The notes under the pieces were generated by a model. It was not told the origin of the DNA and made no database searches. It saw only the letters and a program-made list of their open reading frames with translations. A program made the position numbers and the translations under genes. Positions 53,043-61,161 of a DNA stretch of 64,000 bases are shown here, piece by piece (the first letter of the stretch is position 1; the number at the start of each line of letters is the position of its first letter). Origin of the DNA: Pseudonocardiales bacterium (GTDB taxonomy: Bacteria; Actinomycetota; Actinomycetes; Mycobacteriales; Pseudonocardiaceae); the NCBI GenBank assembly GCA_023252195.1, contig JAHEXI010000001.1:248001-312000 (forward strand), read 5' to 3'.

Positions 53043-53924
53043 ATGATCATGAGCGCATCGAGACTGGATTGGCAGCACAGCCAGGATGCCTTGCGCGATG
53101 AGGTGGGGCGGGTGACAGCTTTGTTGCGGTCCATCCGTGATCCGGGCGCTATCCCCGCAGTGGGTGAGTGGGATCTTGCTGAGGTCGCCATGCACCTGTC
53201 GCAGGGCTGGCTGGGTATTCCCGGCCTGGCACGAGGAGACCGGTCGGCCTTATACGACCTGCTGCCTGATCGGGCCGGGGTGGCGGGTGACTCGCTGGTC
53301 CGGGATATCGCCGATCTCGGCGACGTGACCACCCGGTTGGTGCGAGCCGACCCGGAGCGTCACCTGAGCATGCTGGCTGACCGGATCGAGGCCTGCGCGA
53401 AGCAGTACTTCGTCGATTGTGCGCGACAGTCTCCCGATGAGCTGCATCCCTGGCTGATCCAGGGCATCACCTTGCCGTTGGCGGCGTTCACCTGTCACCT
53501 ACTCAATGAGACTGTCGTGCACGGCTATGACATCGCCCGGGCCGCCGGGCGACGCTGGCGGATCAACCCGGCCCATGCGGTCCTGCTGATGGACCAATTC
53601 TTCGTCCCCCTCATTCAGGGTGCCGATCCCCGGATGCTGGTGAATGCCGACGCTGTGGCTGGCGTGAAAGCCACCTTCGACGTGCGCATCCGCGGTGGGA
53701 GCCGGTTTCATCTCCATTTCGTTTTCGATGGTGGGGCGCTGCGGGTCGAGACCCCGTCGGCGCGCCGGGTGGACTGCCATCTCTCGGCCGACCCGGTGGC
53801 GTTCCTGCTGGTGTTCTGGCAGCGGCAGAGCCAGTGGGCAGCGATCGCGAAGGGCCAGCTGATGGCGTGGGGTCGCAAACCGTGGCTGGCGGCCCGGTTC
53901 CGGGGTTTCTTGGCCACTCCGTGA
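53043..53924 (+). CDS. DinB-type N-terminal + SCP2-type C-terminal protein
   Basis: The 293-aa protein has a maleylpyruvate isomerase-like N-terminal bundle (VGEWDLAEVAMHLSQGWLGI, HLLNETVVHGYDIARAAGR with His ligands), followed by an SCP2-like lipid-binding part (KATFDVRIRGGSRFHLHFVF, CHLSADPVAFLLVFWQR, WGRKPWLAARFRGF). In actinobacteria such fusions are mycothiol-dependent enzymes or lipid-transfer proteins. It is regulated by the divergent TetR gene. Confidence 0.8.
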   Translation: MIMSASRLDWQHSQDALRDEVGRVTALLRSIRDPGAIPAVGEWDLAEVAMHLSQGWLGIPGLARGDRSALYDLLPDRAGVAGDSLVRDIADLGDVTTRLVRADPERHLSMLADRIEACAKQYFVDCARQSPDELHPWLIQGITLPLAAFTCHLLNETVVHGYDIARAAGRRWRINPAHAVLLMDQFFVPLIQGADPRMLVNADAVAGVKATFDVRIRGGSRFHLHFVFDGGALRVETPSARRVDCHLSADPVAFLLVFWQRQSQWAAIAKGQLMAWGRKPWLAARFRGFLATP

Positions 53925-53933
53925 CAACCCGTG

Positions 53934-54587
53934 CTAGCTGGGCTCGCCGGCCTCGTCGCTCGGCGCGAAGGCGGGGCGTACGGATGGCCCGAGGGCGAAC
54001 ATCAGCGCGAGCGCGACGCTGACCAGCACGGTGAGCAGTGGCATCACCAGCGCCAGCACGGTCGCGGTGGCGTAGCCGACCATGCCCAGCAGGTAGCGGA
54101 TGGTGACGTCCCGGACGAACTCGGGGGTCAGCCCGTTCACCAGCAGCCCGGCCCGCACGAGGTGGTGCCAGATCAGGTTGAAGGCGATCGCGGCGCCGGT
54201 CAGGGTGGCGCCGTAGAGCAGGCTTGCGGTCGCAGCGTCCGCGCCGGCGGTGTGCTCGGCTACCAGCCGGGTGGGCAACGGCACGAAGGACACCAGGCCC
54301 AGCAGCAACAGGTTGAGCAGCAACATCAGCTGATCGACCCGGTTGACCACGCGAAACAGCGCGTGATGGTTGGCCCAGATGATGCCGATCTGCAGGAAGC
54401 TCGCGGCGTAGGCGCCGATCTGGGGCAGGGCGTGGCCCAAGGCCTCGGCGAGACTGGTCCCGGCCGGGACGTCGACCCGGACGTCGAGGATCAGCAGGGT
54501 GATCGCGATCGCCAGCACCCCATCGCTGAATGCTTCCAGCCGGTCGGTGTCCCCGCGGTCCGCCCCAGCACCCCACCAGCGGCTCAC
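53934..54587 (-). CDS. TMEM175-family (DUF1211) potassium channel-like protein
   Basis: GTG 54587 overlaps the stop of the preceding gene by 4 bases. The 217-aa product starts RLEAFSDGVLAIAITLLILD, the signature FSDGVxAIAxTLL of TMEM175 channels, followed by five more helices (QIGIIWANHHALF, MLLLNLLLLGLVSFVPLPTR). Bacterial members form tetrameric K+ channels. The tight coupling to a redox/globin protein suggests a shared role in response to oxygen or redox state (inference). Confidence 0.85.
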   Translation of the reverse strand: MSRWWGAGADRGDTDRLEAFSDGVLAIAITLLILDVRVDVPAGTSLAEALGHALPQIGAYAASFLQIGIIWANHHALFRVVNRVDQLMLLLNLLLLGLVSFVPLPTRLVAEHTAGADAATASLLYGATLTGAAIAFNLIWHHLVRAGLLVNGLTPEFVRDVTIRYLLGMVGYATATVLALVMPLLTVLVSVALALMFALGPSVRPAFAPSDEAGEPS

Positions 54588-56806
54588 GCGTTCTTGCCGC
54601 CGTCGATCCAGCGGGCGAAGACCTCGGTGTGCTCCGCCGGCCAGGCGCTGTCGCACGGCATCGATCCGGCCCGGACCTGGTCGAGGATGGCGTCGGCATG
54701 CTTGACGACATCCGGGTAGGACCACAGGTCGAAGGCGAACCGCATCGACTGCCGGTCGCGGGCCCGGAACAGCGGCTTGACGGGCGCGGCGAAGCTGACC
54801 GCCGCGCCCGGGCCGGGCAGCACCAGTGGCTCCTCGGACGGCTCTGCCTGCTGATCCAGCGCGGAGATCCGTGAGCCCGGAGTGGCGTTGCATACCCACC
54901 ACCAGTGCGGCATCGGCATGGTGGCCGGCGGACGGGACCGCGTTGGGGAGTTCTCCACCGCCAGCCGGGAGCCCCACTCCAGGTAACTGGCGAACGCGGC
55001 CTGGAACTCTGGGTCAGCCGGCAGGCCCGCATCGGCCGCGGACTGGCCCAGCAGCGCCACCCAGCGGGCCCGTTGGGACCCGGTGAGGCACTTGCCGAGA
55101 TGCTGAGGGATCATCCGGGAGTATCCGCCGTAGGCCTGGCTGTAGAGCGCCGGGCCGCCGAAGACCTCTGCCAGCCAGGCCGCGACCCGATCTGGATGAT
55201 CCGGGGACATCTGTGCGAACAGTGGCGACAGCAGCGGATCGGCCGGCACGTACTTCTGGTAGAAGATCCGCGTCATGCGCGCCAGTGCGGGCAGCCCACC
55301 GGCCCACTCGAACAGGGTCGGCTCCTCGGCCGGCGCCGGATCGGCGAAGTTGACGTACCAGTGCATCCCCGAGCAGAACGGTTTGTTCTGGGAATGCCCG
55401 CACCGGCACAGGTTGTGGTGCTCGGCTGAGGAACCCGCAGGCCTCGGCTCGGCGCGGCCGTCACCGTCGGTCAGCGCAACGGCGCCGGTGACGCGGTAGG
55501 GACCGTCCTTGGACACCTCGATGGCGGCCATGCGGGGCACGTCGACCTGTTCGCGGGCTTCCCGGCCGTCGATCGCGTAACTCAACGCCCCGGACGGACA
55601 CGCCCGCACCGCCGCGATGATCTCATCTGCCCGCCCACCGGACGGGGTGACGAACGGCTCGGAACCGGCATGGAAGACGGTGGACAACCGGTCGGTGCAG
55701 AACCCGGAATGCGCGCAGATCCCGCGGTTGTCCAGCACGGTGACCCCCACCCCGGGGTCGCTGTCTCGGCGGTCGGGGACCCGGCTGGGGTCCTTGGCGC
55801 CGGAGAAGCCGATTGTCGCGTGCCTGCCGTCGCAGAAGGGCTTGCTTGCCGATTCGCCGCAGCGGCACAGTGCCATGCTCGGTCTCACCGGGATCGGCAC
55901 GCCGAGGTGGTCGGTCACGGTTTCGGCGTTGGTGATCAGGTAGGGGCCGTCGGTCATGCTCTGGATCCCGGTGGCGAGCCCGGCCTGGATGCTGCCCAGC
56001 TCGTGCACCCGCGCGGCTGCCGTGGTCTCGTCGGGAGCCAGCCGGACGACGAGATCCTGCAGCGCGGCCGTGGCCTCGATCGGTTCGGGTGCTGCGCCCG
56101 GGCTGGACCGCAGCCGGGTGGCCGGCTCCGCAATTGCCCGCAGCCGCTCGTGCGCCGGCCCGCCGGCTGGTATCGCCAGCACAGGGTCCTCGCCCGTGTT
56201 CGGAGCCCGGACGGCGAGGTCGGCCAGCGGCCGCAGAACACTGGCTACCAGCCGCTGCGCGGCATCGGCCAGGGCGACTGCGTGATGATCCGGGCCGGCC
56301 GGCAGCGTCGTGATCAGCTCACCCAGGGGCTTGATCACCTGGAACATCAGCGCGATCGTCAGGTCGGCCAGCGCGGCCAGCTGAGCGTCGGTCTCCTCGG
56401 TGTGCGCGAAATATCGCTCCAGCGCCTGCAGCAGGATCTCGTAAGCGACGTTGAACAAATCCGTGCACCCGGCGGTGACCGGATCGCTGATCAGCGGCAC
56501 CGAGCTGTCGTGCGGGCAGCGCCGGACGTTGGCCACCACGACCGGGCGCACCGGGTCGAAACCGGGGTTGGCCTCCCGGGCCTGCTGGTACTCCTCCAGG
56601 ATCGCCACGAACTGCCCGAAGTGCGCGGTGCGCCATTCCCCGCGCGGTCCCTCGCCCTGCTCCAGGATCTCCTCGATGGCCCGGCAGGCCGAGGCCAGGT
56701 CGGTCACCGCGACCAGCTCCGGCCAGGAGAAGTGGGTTGCGGTGGCCTGAGCACGGACCGGTCCCGCCAGCCGGCCCTGGCCTGCGGTGGGAGTCGGTTC
56801 GCTCAT
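54584..56806 (-). CDS. CDGSH / ferredoxin-like / CDGSH / truncated-globin multidomain protein
   Basis: This 740-aa protein is an unusual redox fusion. Residues 25-250 are helical, ferritin-like. Residues about 314-329 are a CDGSH 2Fe-2S motif (CRCGESASKPFCDGRH); 364-415 is a Fer4_19-type cluster domain (GICAHSGFC, ACPSGALSY). Residues 467-482 are a second CDGSH motif with Ser replacing Asp (CRCGHSQNKPFCSGMH). Residues 497-620 are a truncated haemoglobin (FYQKYVPADPLLSPLFAQM, YGGYSRMIPQHLG with the likely proximal His). The last 120 residues are unassigned with one WWWVCN motif. It is co-translated with a TMEM175 channel gene. An ATTACA direct repeat lies upstream. Confidence 0.88.
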   Translation of the reverse strand: MSEPTPTAGQGRLAGPVRAQATATHFSWPELVAVTDLASACRAIEEILEQGEGPRGEWRTAHFGQFVAILEEYQQAREANPGFDPVRPVVVANVRRCPHDSSVPLISDPVTAGCTDLFNVAYEILLQALERYFAHTEETDAQLAALADLTIALMFQVIKPLGELITTLPAGPDHHAVALADAAQRLVASVLRPLADLAVRAPNTGEDPVLAIPAGGPAHERLRAIAEPATRLRSSPGAAPEPIEATAALQDLVVRLAPDETTAAARVHELGSIQAGLATGIQSMTDGPYLITNAETVTDHLGVPIPVRPSMALCRCGESASKPFCDGRHATIGFSGAKDPSRVPDRRDSDPGVGVTVLDNRGICAHSGFCTDRLSTVFHAGSEPFVTPSGGRADEIIAAVRACPSGALSYAIDGREAREQVDVPRMAAIEVSKDGPYRVTGAVALTDGDGRAEPRPAGSSAEHHNLCRCGHSQNKPFCSGMHWYVNFADPAPAEEPTLFEWAGGLPALARMTRIFYQKYVPADPLLSPLFAQMSPDHPDRVAAWLAEVFGGPALYSQAYGGYSRMIPQHLGKCLTGSQRARWVALLGQSAADAGLPADPEFQAAFASYLEWGSRLAVENSPTRSRPPATMPMPHWWWVCNATPGSRISALDQQAEPSEEPLVLPGPGAAVSFAAPVKPLFRARDRQSMRFAFDLWSYPDVVKHADAILDQVRAGSMPCDSAWPAEHTEVFARWIDGGKNA

Positions 56807-56850
56807 GTGCCCCTACCTCACCTGTGCCTGAACGAAAACTGATCAGAGCA

Positions 56851-56864
56851 ATTACATGATTACA
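56851..56864 (-). promoter_or_regulatory. Direct repeat ATTACA-TG-ATTACA upstream of the CDGSH/globin gene
   Basis: Two ATTACA hexamers spaced by 2 bases (56851-56864; TGTAATCATGTAAT on the minus strand) lie 45 bases ahead of the start. They are AT-rich in a GC-rich window, and tandem hexamers 8 bases apart suit binding of a regulator near the promoter. Confidence 0.45.
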
Positions 56865-56876
56865 CCATGCGCGACG

Positions 56877-57521
56877 TCAGCGGTTCAGGAGTGCGCAGAG
56901 GGTGGCGGTGTCGGTGTGCAGGGAGCCGCCGAAGAAGGCGAGCTGGGCCAACGAGCGTTGGGCCGCCTCGTGGTGTCCGTAGCCGCAGGCGTCGATCACG
57001 ATCACCGGCAGATATCCGAGGTCCAGGGCGTGGCGGACAGTGGGTTCGATACCCACCTCCAAGGCCACCCCGACGATGGCGAACGCCTCGATGCCGCAGT
57101 CCCGCAGGGCGAAGTCCAGCGGGGTGCCGGTGAACGCCGACATGGAGATCTTGTCCAGGACGGCCTCGCTCGCCAGCGGGGTGACCTCGGGGATGAGCTG
57201 GAACTGTGGCGAGTCTCGAGGAAATGCTGAGACGATCTCGCCGACGGTGCCGGTGTGCTGCCAGGCCATCGCGGTGCGCAGCCCGGAGGTGCCGGTCACT
57301 TCCAGCGGCAGCGTCATGTGCCGGGTGAAAAACGTGCGTACCCCGGCGCTACGCGCTGCGTCGAGAACTGTCGCGACCCGCTCGGTCACCCCTGCCGCGT
57401 CGTCGATCTGGCCGAGAACCCCGACCTGCATGTCATAGACGAGCAGCGCCATCCGCTGCGGATCGCAGACCTCCTCCAAGGTGGTGGGAATTGCCATGCC
57501 TCGGTAGCGTTCCACGCTCAC
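56877..57521 (-). CDS. Isochorismatase-family protein without the active-site Cys
   Basis: The 214-aa product has the isochorismatase fold: MALLVYDMQVGVLG (catalytic Asp), VLDKISMSAFTGTPL (Lys), and AIVGVALEVGIEPTVRHALD where the cysteine hydrolases have T-N-V-C. The third residue of the usual Asp-Lys-Cys triad is Gly here, so either an isochorismatase-type hydrolase (no Cys needed) or an inactive member. GTG 57521 is taken as start; ATG 57497 is an alternative. Confidence 0.75.
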   Translation of the reverse strand: MSVERYRGMAIPTTLEEVCDPQRMALLVYDMQVGVLGQIDDAAGVTERVATVLDAARSAGVRTFFTRHMTLPLEVTGTSGLRTAMAWQHTGTVGEIVSAFPRDSPQFQLIPEVTPLASEAVLDKISMSAFTGTPLDFALRDCGIEAFAIVGVALEVGIEPTVRHALDLGYLPVIVIDACGYGHHEAAQRSLAQLAFFGGSLHTDTATLCALLNR

Positions 57522-57605
57522 TCCTCACCGTAGGCGCTGGCGAAGCGGTCGTAGGTGATGATCTGTTCAGGTATGTCGACGAGACCGGTACCGGTCGGCA
57601 AATTC
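57518..57605 (-). pseudogene. Short C-terminal remnant of an upstream operon gene
   Basis: The minus strand reads ENLPTGTGLVDIPEQIITYD then RFASAYGEE before TGA (57518-57520), overlapping the start of the isochorismatase-like gene. It is coding-like but only about 30 codons long and ends against the reductase gene at 57612. The main part of the gene is lost. Confidence 0.4.
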
Positions 57606-57611
57606 TCGTGC

Positions 57612-58211
57612 CTAGGTTTCGTGGTATTCCTCCCCATACACGGCGCCAGGTCGGCGGGGTGCCTCCATCGCGGCGGCGTCGGCCAGGCCGCCCAGGTCGA
57701 CCGGGATGAAGCCGGCATCGTCGATCAAGCCGGCGACGGCTGCTTTTGCTTCGGCGTCGTCACCGCAGAGGAAAATCACGACCCGATCAGCGCCCGCGCG
57801 TCCCGCGGTTTCGGCCTGGAACCCTGCGGTGAGCGTGTTGAACGCCTTGACCAGCCGCGCTCCAGGCATCCGGGCCTGATTGAGCTGGGCGGCCGTGTGA
57901 GTCCCGAGATCGTCGTGACCTCCGAGTATGAACTGGTTGGTCGTATCGATGACGATCTTGCCTGCCAGCGACCCGGCCGCGGACAGCGCGATATCCACCG
58001 CCGGCCACGGCACGGAGATCATGACGACCGGTCCGAACGTGGCAGCCTCAGCGGCAGTGCCCACCTGGGCTCGGTCACCAAGCTCGGCGGCGAGTGTGGG
58101 GAGAGTGTAGGGGTCGCGGGAGAAGCTCACGAGCACCTCGTGCCCGACGCGGGTGAACATCCGGGCGGCGTTGCCACCGATCCGCCCGGCACCGATGATC
58201 CCGATCTTCAC
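57612..58211 (-). CDS. NADPH-dependent F420 reductase-like oxidoreductase
   Basis: The 199-aa protein starts MKIGIIGAGRIGGNAARMFT (GxGxxG NAD(P) site), with LVSFSRDP, VISVPWPAVDIALSAAG, KIVIDTTNQFI and LVKAFNTLTAGFQ, the layout of NADP oxidoreductase coenzyme F420-dependent family members. In actinobacteria these often reduce F420 or other acceptors using NADPH. It is divergent from a MarR gene with a shared palindrome in the 34-base gap. Confidence 0.85.
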   Translation of the reverse strand: MKIGIIGAGRIGGNAARMFTRVGHEVLVSFSRDPYTLPTLAAELGDRAQVGTAAEAATFGPVVMISVPWPAVDIALSAAGSLAGKIVIDTTNQFILGGHDDLGTHTAAQLNQARMPGARLVKAFNTLTAGFQAETAGRAGADRVVIFLCGDDAEAKAAVAGLIDDAGFIPVDLGGLADAAAMEAPRRPGAVYGEEYHET

Positions 58212-58239
58212 GATGGTCTCCCTGCTCTGGAGATAGTAT

Positions 58240-58256
58240 CTTAGCGTGCAGCTAAG
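58240..58256. promoter_or_regulatory. Palindrome CTTAGC-N5-GCTAAG at the reductase/MarR divergent promoter
   Basis: A perfect 6-5-6 inverted repeat at the start of the MarR gene and 29 bases ahead of the reductase start, well placed to be the MarR operator for both genes. Confidence 0.6.
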
Positions 58257-58803
58257 TCAATCAGGGGAGCCTCCGTGTGACCACGTCGATCGAGTGCGTC
58301 AGCGGTGGGCGAATGAAGCACCCGAGCTGGACACCACGCCGATCGCGGTGATCGCGCGGCTTGGCCGTGCGCACGCCTACACGGACCGGGCCCTGCACGC
58401 CGTCTTCACCGAGTACGGGCTGACCCGTCTGTCCTTCGACGTCCTGGCCAGCCTGCGCCGTGTCGGGGCGCCCTACCAGCTCACGCCTACGTCGCTCTAT
58501 CAGGCGCTGATGCGCACCTCCGGCGCCATCACCCACACCTTGCACCAGCTGGTATACGCCGGGCTGGTCGAGCGACTACCCAGCGAGCACGACGGACGTA
58601 GCGTCCTGGTCGCACTCACCCCGGCCGGCGTGGCACTCGTCGATCGAGTCGGTCCGGAGCATCTCGCCAACGAGCGCCGCATGCTGGCGCCGCTGACTGC
58701 CGACGAACAAGCCACCCTGGCGGCCCTCCTCCGCAGGTTGCTGATCGAATTCGAACGCGAGCAGGGTGGACCTTCCCGGCCCGACATTGACGGACGGTCT
58801 TGA
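58246..58803 (+). CDS. MarR-family regulator
   Basis: The winged helix covers TRLSFDVLASLRRVGAPYQL, TPTSLYQALMRTSGAITHTL, with the wing LPSEHDGRSVLVALTPAG. From GTG 58246 it would be 185 aa, but that codon lies inside the palindrome. A start further in, at VRQRWANEAPELD, fits the family better. The end (beyond FEREQGG) is joined to an SDR remnant and may not be original. Confidence 0.8.
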   Translation: MQLSQSGEPPCDHVDRVRQRWANEAPELDTTPIAVIARLGRAHAYTDRALHAVFTEYGLTRLSFDVLASLRRVGAPYQLTPTSLYQALMRTSGAITHTLHQLVYAGLVERLPSEHDGRSVLVALTPAGVALVDRVGPEHLANERRMLAPLTADEQATLAALLRRLLIEFEREQGGPSRPDIDGRS

Positions 58804-59020
58804 AGCAATGCTGCAGGAGGTCAAGGAGAACTCCGGCCGGTCCATCGAGGAGACGGCTGCAGCCTTCGTGAGGCAGAACCGCCCGAGCTCCATCCTCCAG
58901 CGGGCGGCGAGTGTGGACGAGGTGGCGAATCTCGTTGTCTATGCCGCCTCGTCGCGCGCCTCAGCCACCACCGGCGCCGCGCTGCGGGTCGATGGAGGCG
59001 TGGTTGAGACCATCGTGTGA
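58766..59020 (+). pseudogene. C-terminal SDR fragment
   Basis: PGPTLTDGLEAMLQEVKENS, ILQRAASVDEVANLVVYAAS, SRASATTGAALRVDGGVVET is the last third of a classical short-chain dehydrogenase. The Rossmann part and YxxxK are absent. It is joined to the 3' end of the MarR gene, overlapping it by 38 bases in another frame. Confidence 0.7.
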
Positions 59021-59031
59021 ATGCCAGCTAC

Positions 59032-59544
59032 TCACCGGGCGCGCAGCGCGTAGCAGCGTAGGTTGCGGATGTCGTAGGTGAAGATGTCGAGGTCGGTGAA
59101 GCCGCAACGGGAGACCAGCGCGTGCAGTGATTCGGCGTCGAACATGGTGTGGTGGGCGTTCCAGATCCACCGTGGGATACCCCGTGCGTCGGCACCCTGG
59201 TGGGCGGCCCGCTCGGAGTGGCCGCCGAGGATCCAGTAGTTGGCCTCGGCGGTGTCGATCTCGCCGCGCACCCACTGCCCGGCGACGAACCGGGCGTCCG
59301 GCACTCCGATGTCCAGCCCAGCACCGGGCCGCATCACCCGAGCCCACTCTCGCAGGGTCGGTTCGACCAACTCATAGCTCTGGTGTTCCAGCACGTGATT
59401 GGCCCGCAGCCCGTCGACGGAGGCGGTCGCGAACGGCAGCGGGTCGATCCAGCTGATCACTTCGATGTCGGGTAGCGGGAGGATGTCAACGTGCACGTCG
59501 TAGTCGGGGTGCGGCTTCTCACCCGCACCGATCTCGATCTTCAC
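59032..59544 (-). CDS. SAM-dependent methyltransferase, capsule/glycan-type
   Basis: The 170-aa protein (MKIEIGAGEKPHPDYDVHVD) has a short SAM motif, then LPFATASVDGLRANHVLEHQ (the HVLEH motif of the methyltransferase 11 group) and LREWARVMRPGAGLDIGVPD. This short type is common in polysaccharide and glycolipid clusters. It overlaps the preceding acetyltransferase gene by 4 bases. Confidence 0.85.
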   Translation of the reverse strand: MKIEIGAGEKPHPDYDVHVDILPLPDIEVISWIDPLPFATASVDGLRANHVLEHQSYELVEPTLREWARVMRPGAGLDIGVPDARFVAGQWVRGEIDTAEANYWILGGHSERAAHQGADARGIPRWIWNAHHTMFDAESLHALVSRCGFTDLDIFTYDIRNLRCYALRAR

Positions 59545-60041
59545 CGCTGGTCGGGCTCGGTGATCTTCTTGATCACCTTCGCGGGGCGTCCGGCGACGAC
59601 GGTGTAGGGTGCGACGTCGTCGAGCACCAGGGAACCCGCGGCGACCACCGCGTGCTTGCCGATCCGCACCGGCCCGAGCACCATCGCGTGGCTGGCCACC
59701 CAGACCCCTTCCTCGATCACCACGTCGCGCCCGGATCGGGGGAAGGTGGTCTGGCGCTCCCGGCCGAACTTGGTGATGTCGTGGGTGCCGGTGAGCACCG
59801 CGACCTCGTGGCCGAAGAAGGCGTACTCGCCGATGGTGATCTCTCCACCGGAGACGTTGAACAGCGCATTGTTCACGATCGCGCTGGGATCGATATGCAG
59901 CCGGTCGCCGGCGCCGTGCCGGCGGTATCGGTAGAGCGGGTCCTCGCTGTCACCGTAGGTGAACCGGTTGCGTTCTTCGGCCAGCAGGCGCTGCACCGGG
60001 CCACGCAGCATCCTGATCAGTAGGTCATCCAGCATCGACAT
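59541..60041 (-). CDS. Left-handed beta-helix (hexapeptide) acyltransferase
   Basis: The 166-aa protein has hexapeptide repeats (IDPSAIVNNALFNVSGGEIT, IGEYAFFGHEVAVLTGTHDI, VIEEGVWVASHAMVLG, IGKHAVVAAGSLVLDDVAPY) and the terminal VAGRPAKVI typical of maltose O-acetyltransferase-like enzymes. It presumably acetylates a sugar made by the neighbouring glycosyltransferase. It lies 10 bases after the glycosyltransferase gene. Confidence 0.88.
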   Translation of the reverse strand: MSMLDDLLIRMLRGPVQRLLAEERNRFTYGDSEDPLYRYRRHGAGDRLHIDPSAIVNNALFNVSGGEITIGEYAFFGHEVAVLTGTHDITKFGRERQTTFPRSGRDVVIEEGVWVASHAMVLGPVRIGKHAVVAAGSLVLDDVAPYTVVAGRPAKVIKKITEPDQR

Positions 60042-60051
60042 GGTCGGGACC

Positions 60052-61134
60052 TTAGCGAGTGCGCAGCCCAGCGCGGGCTAGCGTGCCGGACAGCCGGCTG
60101 GTCAACGCGTCCGGACCGAAGTGCTGTTTGGCCAGCGCACGGTTGCGGGCCAGCAGTGCCGGGTCGGGGTCGGCGAACCAGGCGGCAAGCGGGGCGGGGT
60201 CGTCGACGGGGAACCAGGCGAAACCCAGCCGCGCCACCTCCCGCGCCACCGGGTAACCGCTCACCGCCAGTGGCCGCTCGGCCAGCGCGGACTCGATCAG
60301 CGGCAGGCCGAAGCCTTCCCACGTCGAGGGCAGTACCACCGCGTCCGCGGCCGCGTAAGCGTCGGCCATCCGCAGCCCGTCCGGTAGCCCGCGCCATACG
60401 GGGCATTGTGCTCGGGCGAGCAGATCGGCCAGCTGCGGACCGTAGCCCTCCTCGGCCGCCCCGGTCAGCCAGTAGACCGCGTCAAGCGCTTGCGCCAGCG
60501 CGATGCCAGCAGCAATGTTCTTGCGCGCGATCGCCCGGGTGGGCTGCAACAGCAGCCGCTGGCGTCGCGTGACGCCCACCGCGGCCCGTCCAGCAGCGCG
60601 GTCACCGGGGCGTGGGATGCGGGCGTAACCGTGGTAGACGGCGGTCGCGTCGATGCCGCGGCGACCCAGCTCCGCGGCGCTGTGCTGGCTGATCGCCACG
60701 TGCTGCCAGCTGGCGTTATCGGGTGGCCAGCCGCGCAGGTGCGCATAGCGCTCGCGCTCCCACGGCAGGTCGTGGTGACGCAGCACCGCGCGGCGCCCAT
60801 GCAGCGCCTGCACGACCGCCTCGGTCACCGGCGGGTTCATCGGCAATGAGCAGACGTTCTCCACCACGACGAGGTCGACCCCGCGCAACGCCGCTTCGAT
60901 GTCCCGGCGGCGCGCCGGGCGGCGAGCGTCGAAGGCGAGCCCGGGCACCAGATGATCCGCTGCGCCGGCGCCCGCAACGGTACGCACTTGGCAGCCCAGC
61001 TGGCGCAACCCCGCGACCCAGTGCGCCGCGGCGACCGACACGCCGTCCGCCACGCCGAGCCGGAACGACAGGACTGCGACGGTGACCGCCGCTCGTGAGT
61101 GGCAAACAGTGCTATAACACTGTTTGCCACTCAC
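60052..61134 (-). CDS. GT4-type glycosyltransferase
   Basis: A family-4 retaining glycosyltransferase: VAVLSFRLGVADGVSVAAAH at the N-terminus, VENVCSLPMNPPVTEAVV, then RQRLLLQPTRAIARKNIAAG, QCPVWRGLPDGLRMADAYAA, and the nucleotide-binding ADAVVLPSTWEGFGLPLIES (E-x7-E). The best start is uncertain: GTG 61134 lies in the large palindrome. The frame is open further upstream but non-coding. It heads a three-gene unit with the acetyl- and methyltransferase. Confidence 0.85.
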   Translation of the reverse strand: MSGKQCYSTVCHSRAAVTVAVLSFRLGVADGVSVAAAHWVAGLRQLGCQVRTVAGAGAADHLVPGLAFDARRPARRRDIEAALRGVDLVVVENVCSLPMNPPVTEAVVQALHGRRAVLRHHDLPWERERYAHLRGWPPDNASWQHVAISQHSAAELGRRGIDATAVYHGYARIPRPGDRAAGRAAVGVTRRQRLLLQPTRAIARKNIAAGIALAQALDAVYWLTGAAEEGYGPQLADLLARAQCPVWRGLPDGLRMADAYAAADAVVLPSTWEGFGLPLIESALAERPLAVSGYPVAREVARLGFAWFPVDDPAPLAAWFADPDPALLARNRALAKQHFGPDALTSRLSGTLARAGLRTR

Positions 61135-61138
61135 GAGC
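61091..61138. repeat. Perfect 21-bp inverted repeat at divergent start region
   Basis: Arms 61091-61111 and 61118-61138 are fully complementary around CTATAA. It lies between the glycosyltransferase and SCP2 gene starts, covering the probable GTG of the former. It can form a cruciform or be a strong hairpin in either transcript. Confidence 0.8.
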
Positions 61139-61161
61139 CTGACCTTACTAGAGGAGCGACG

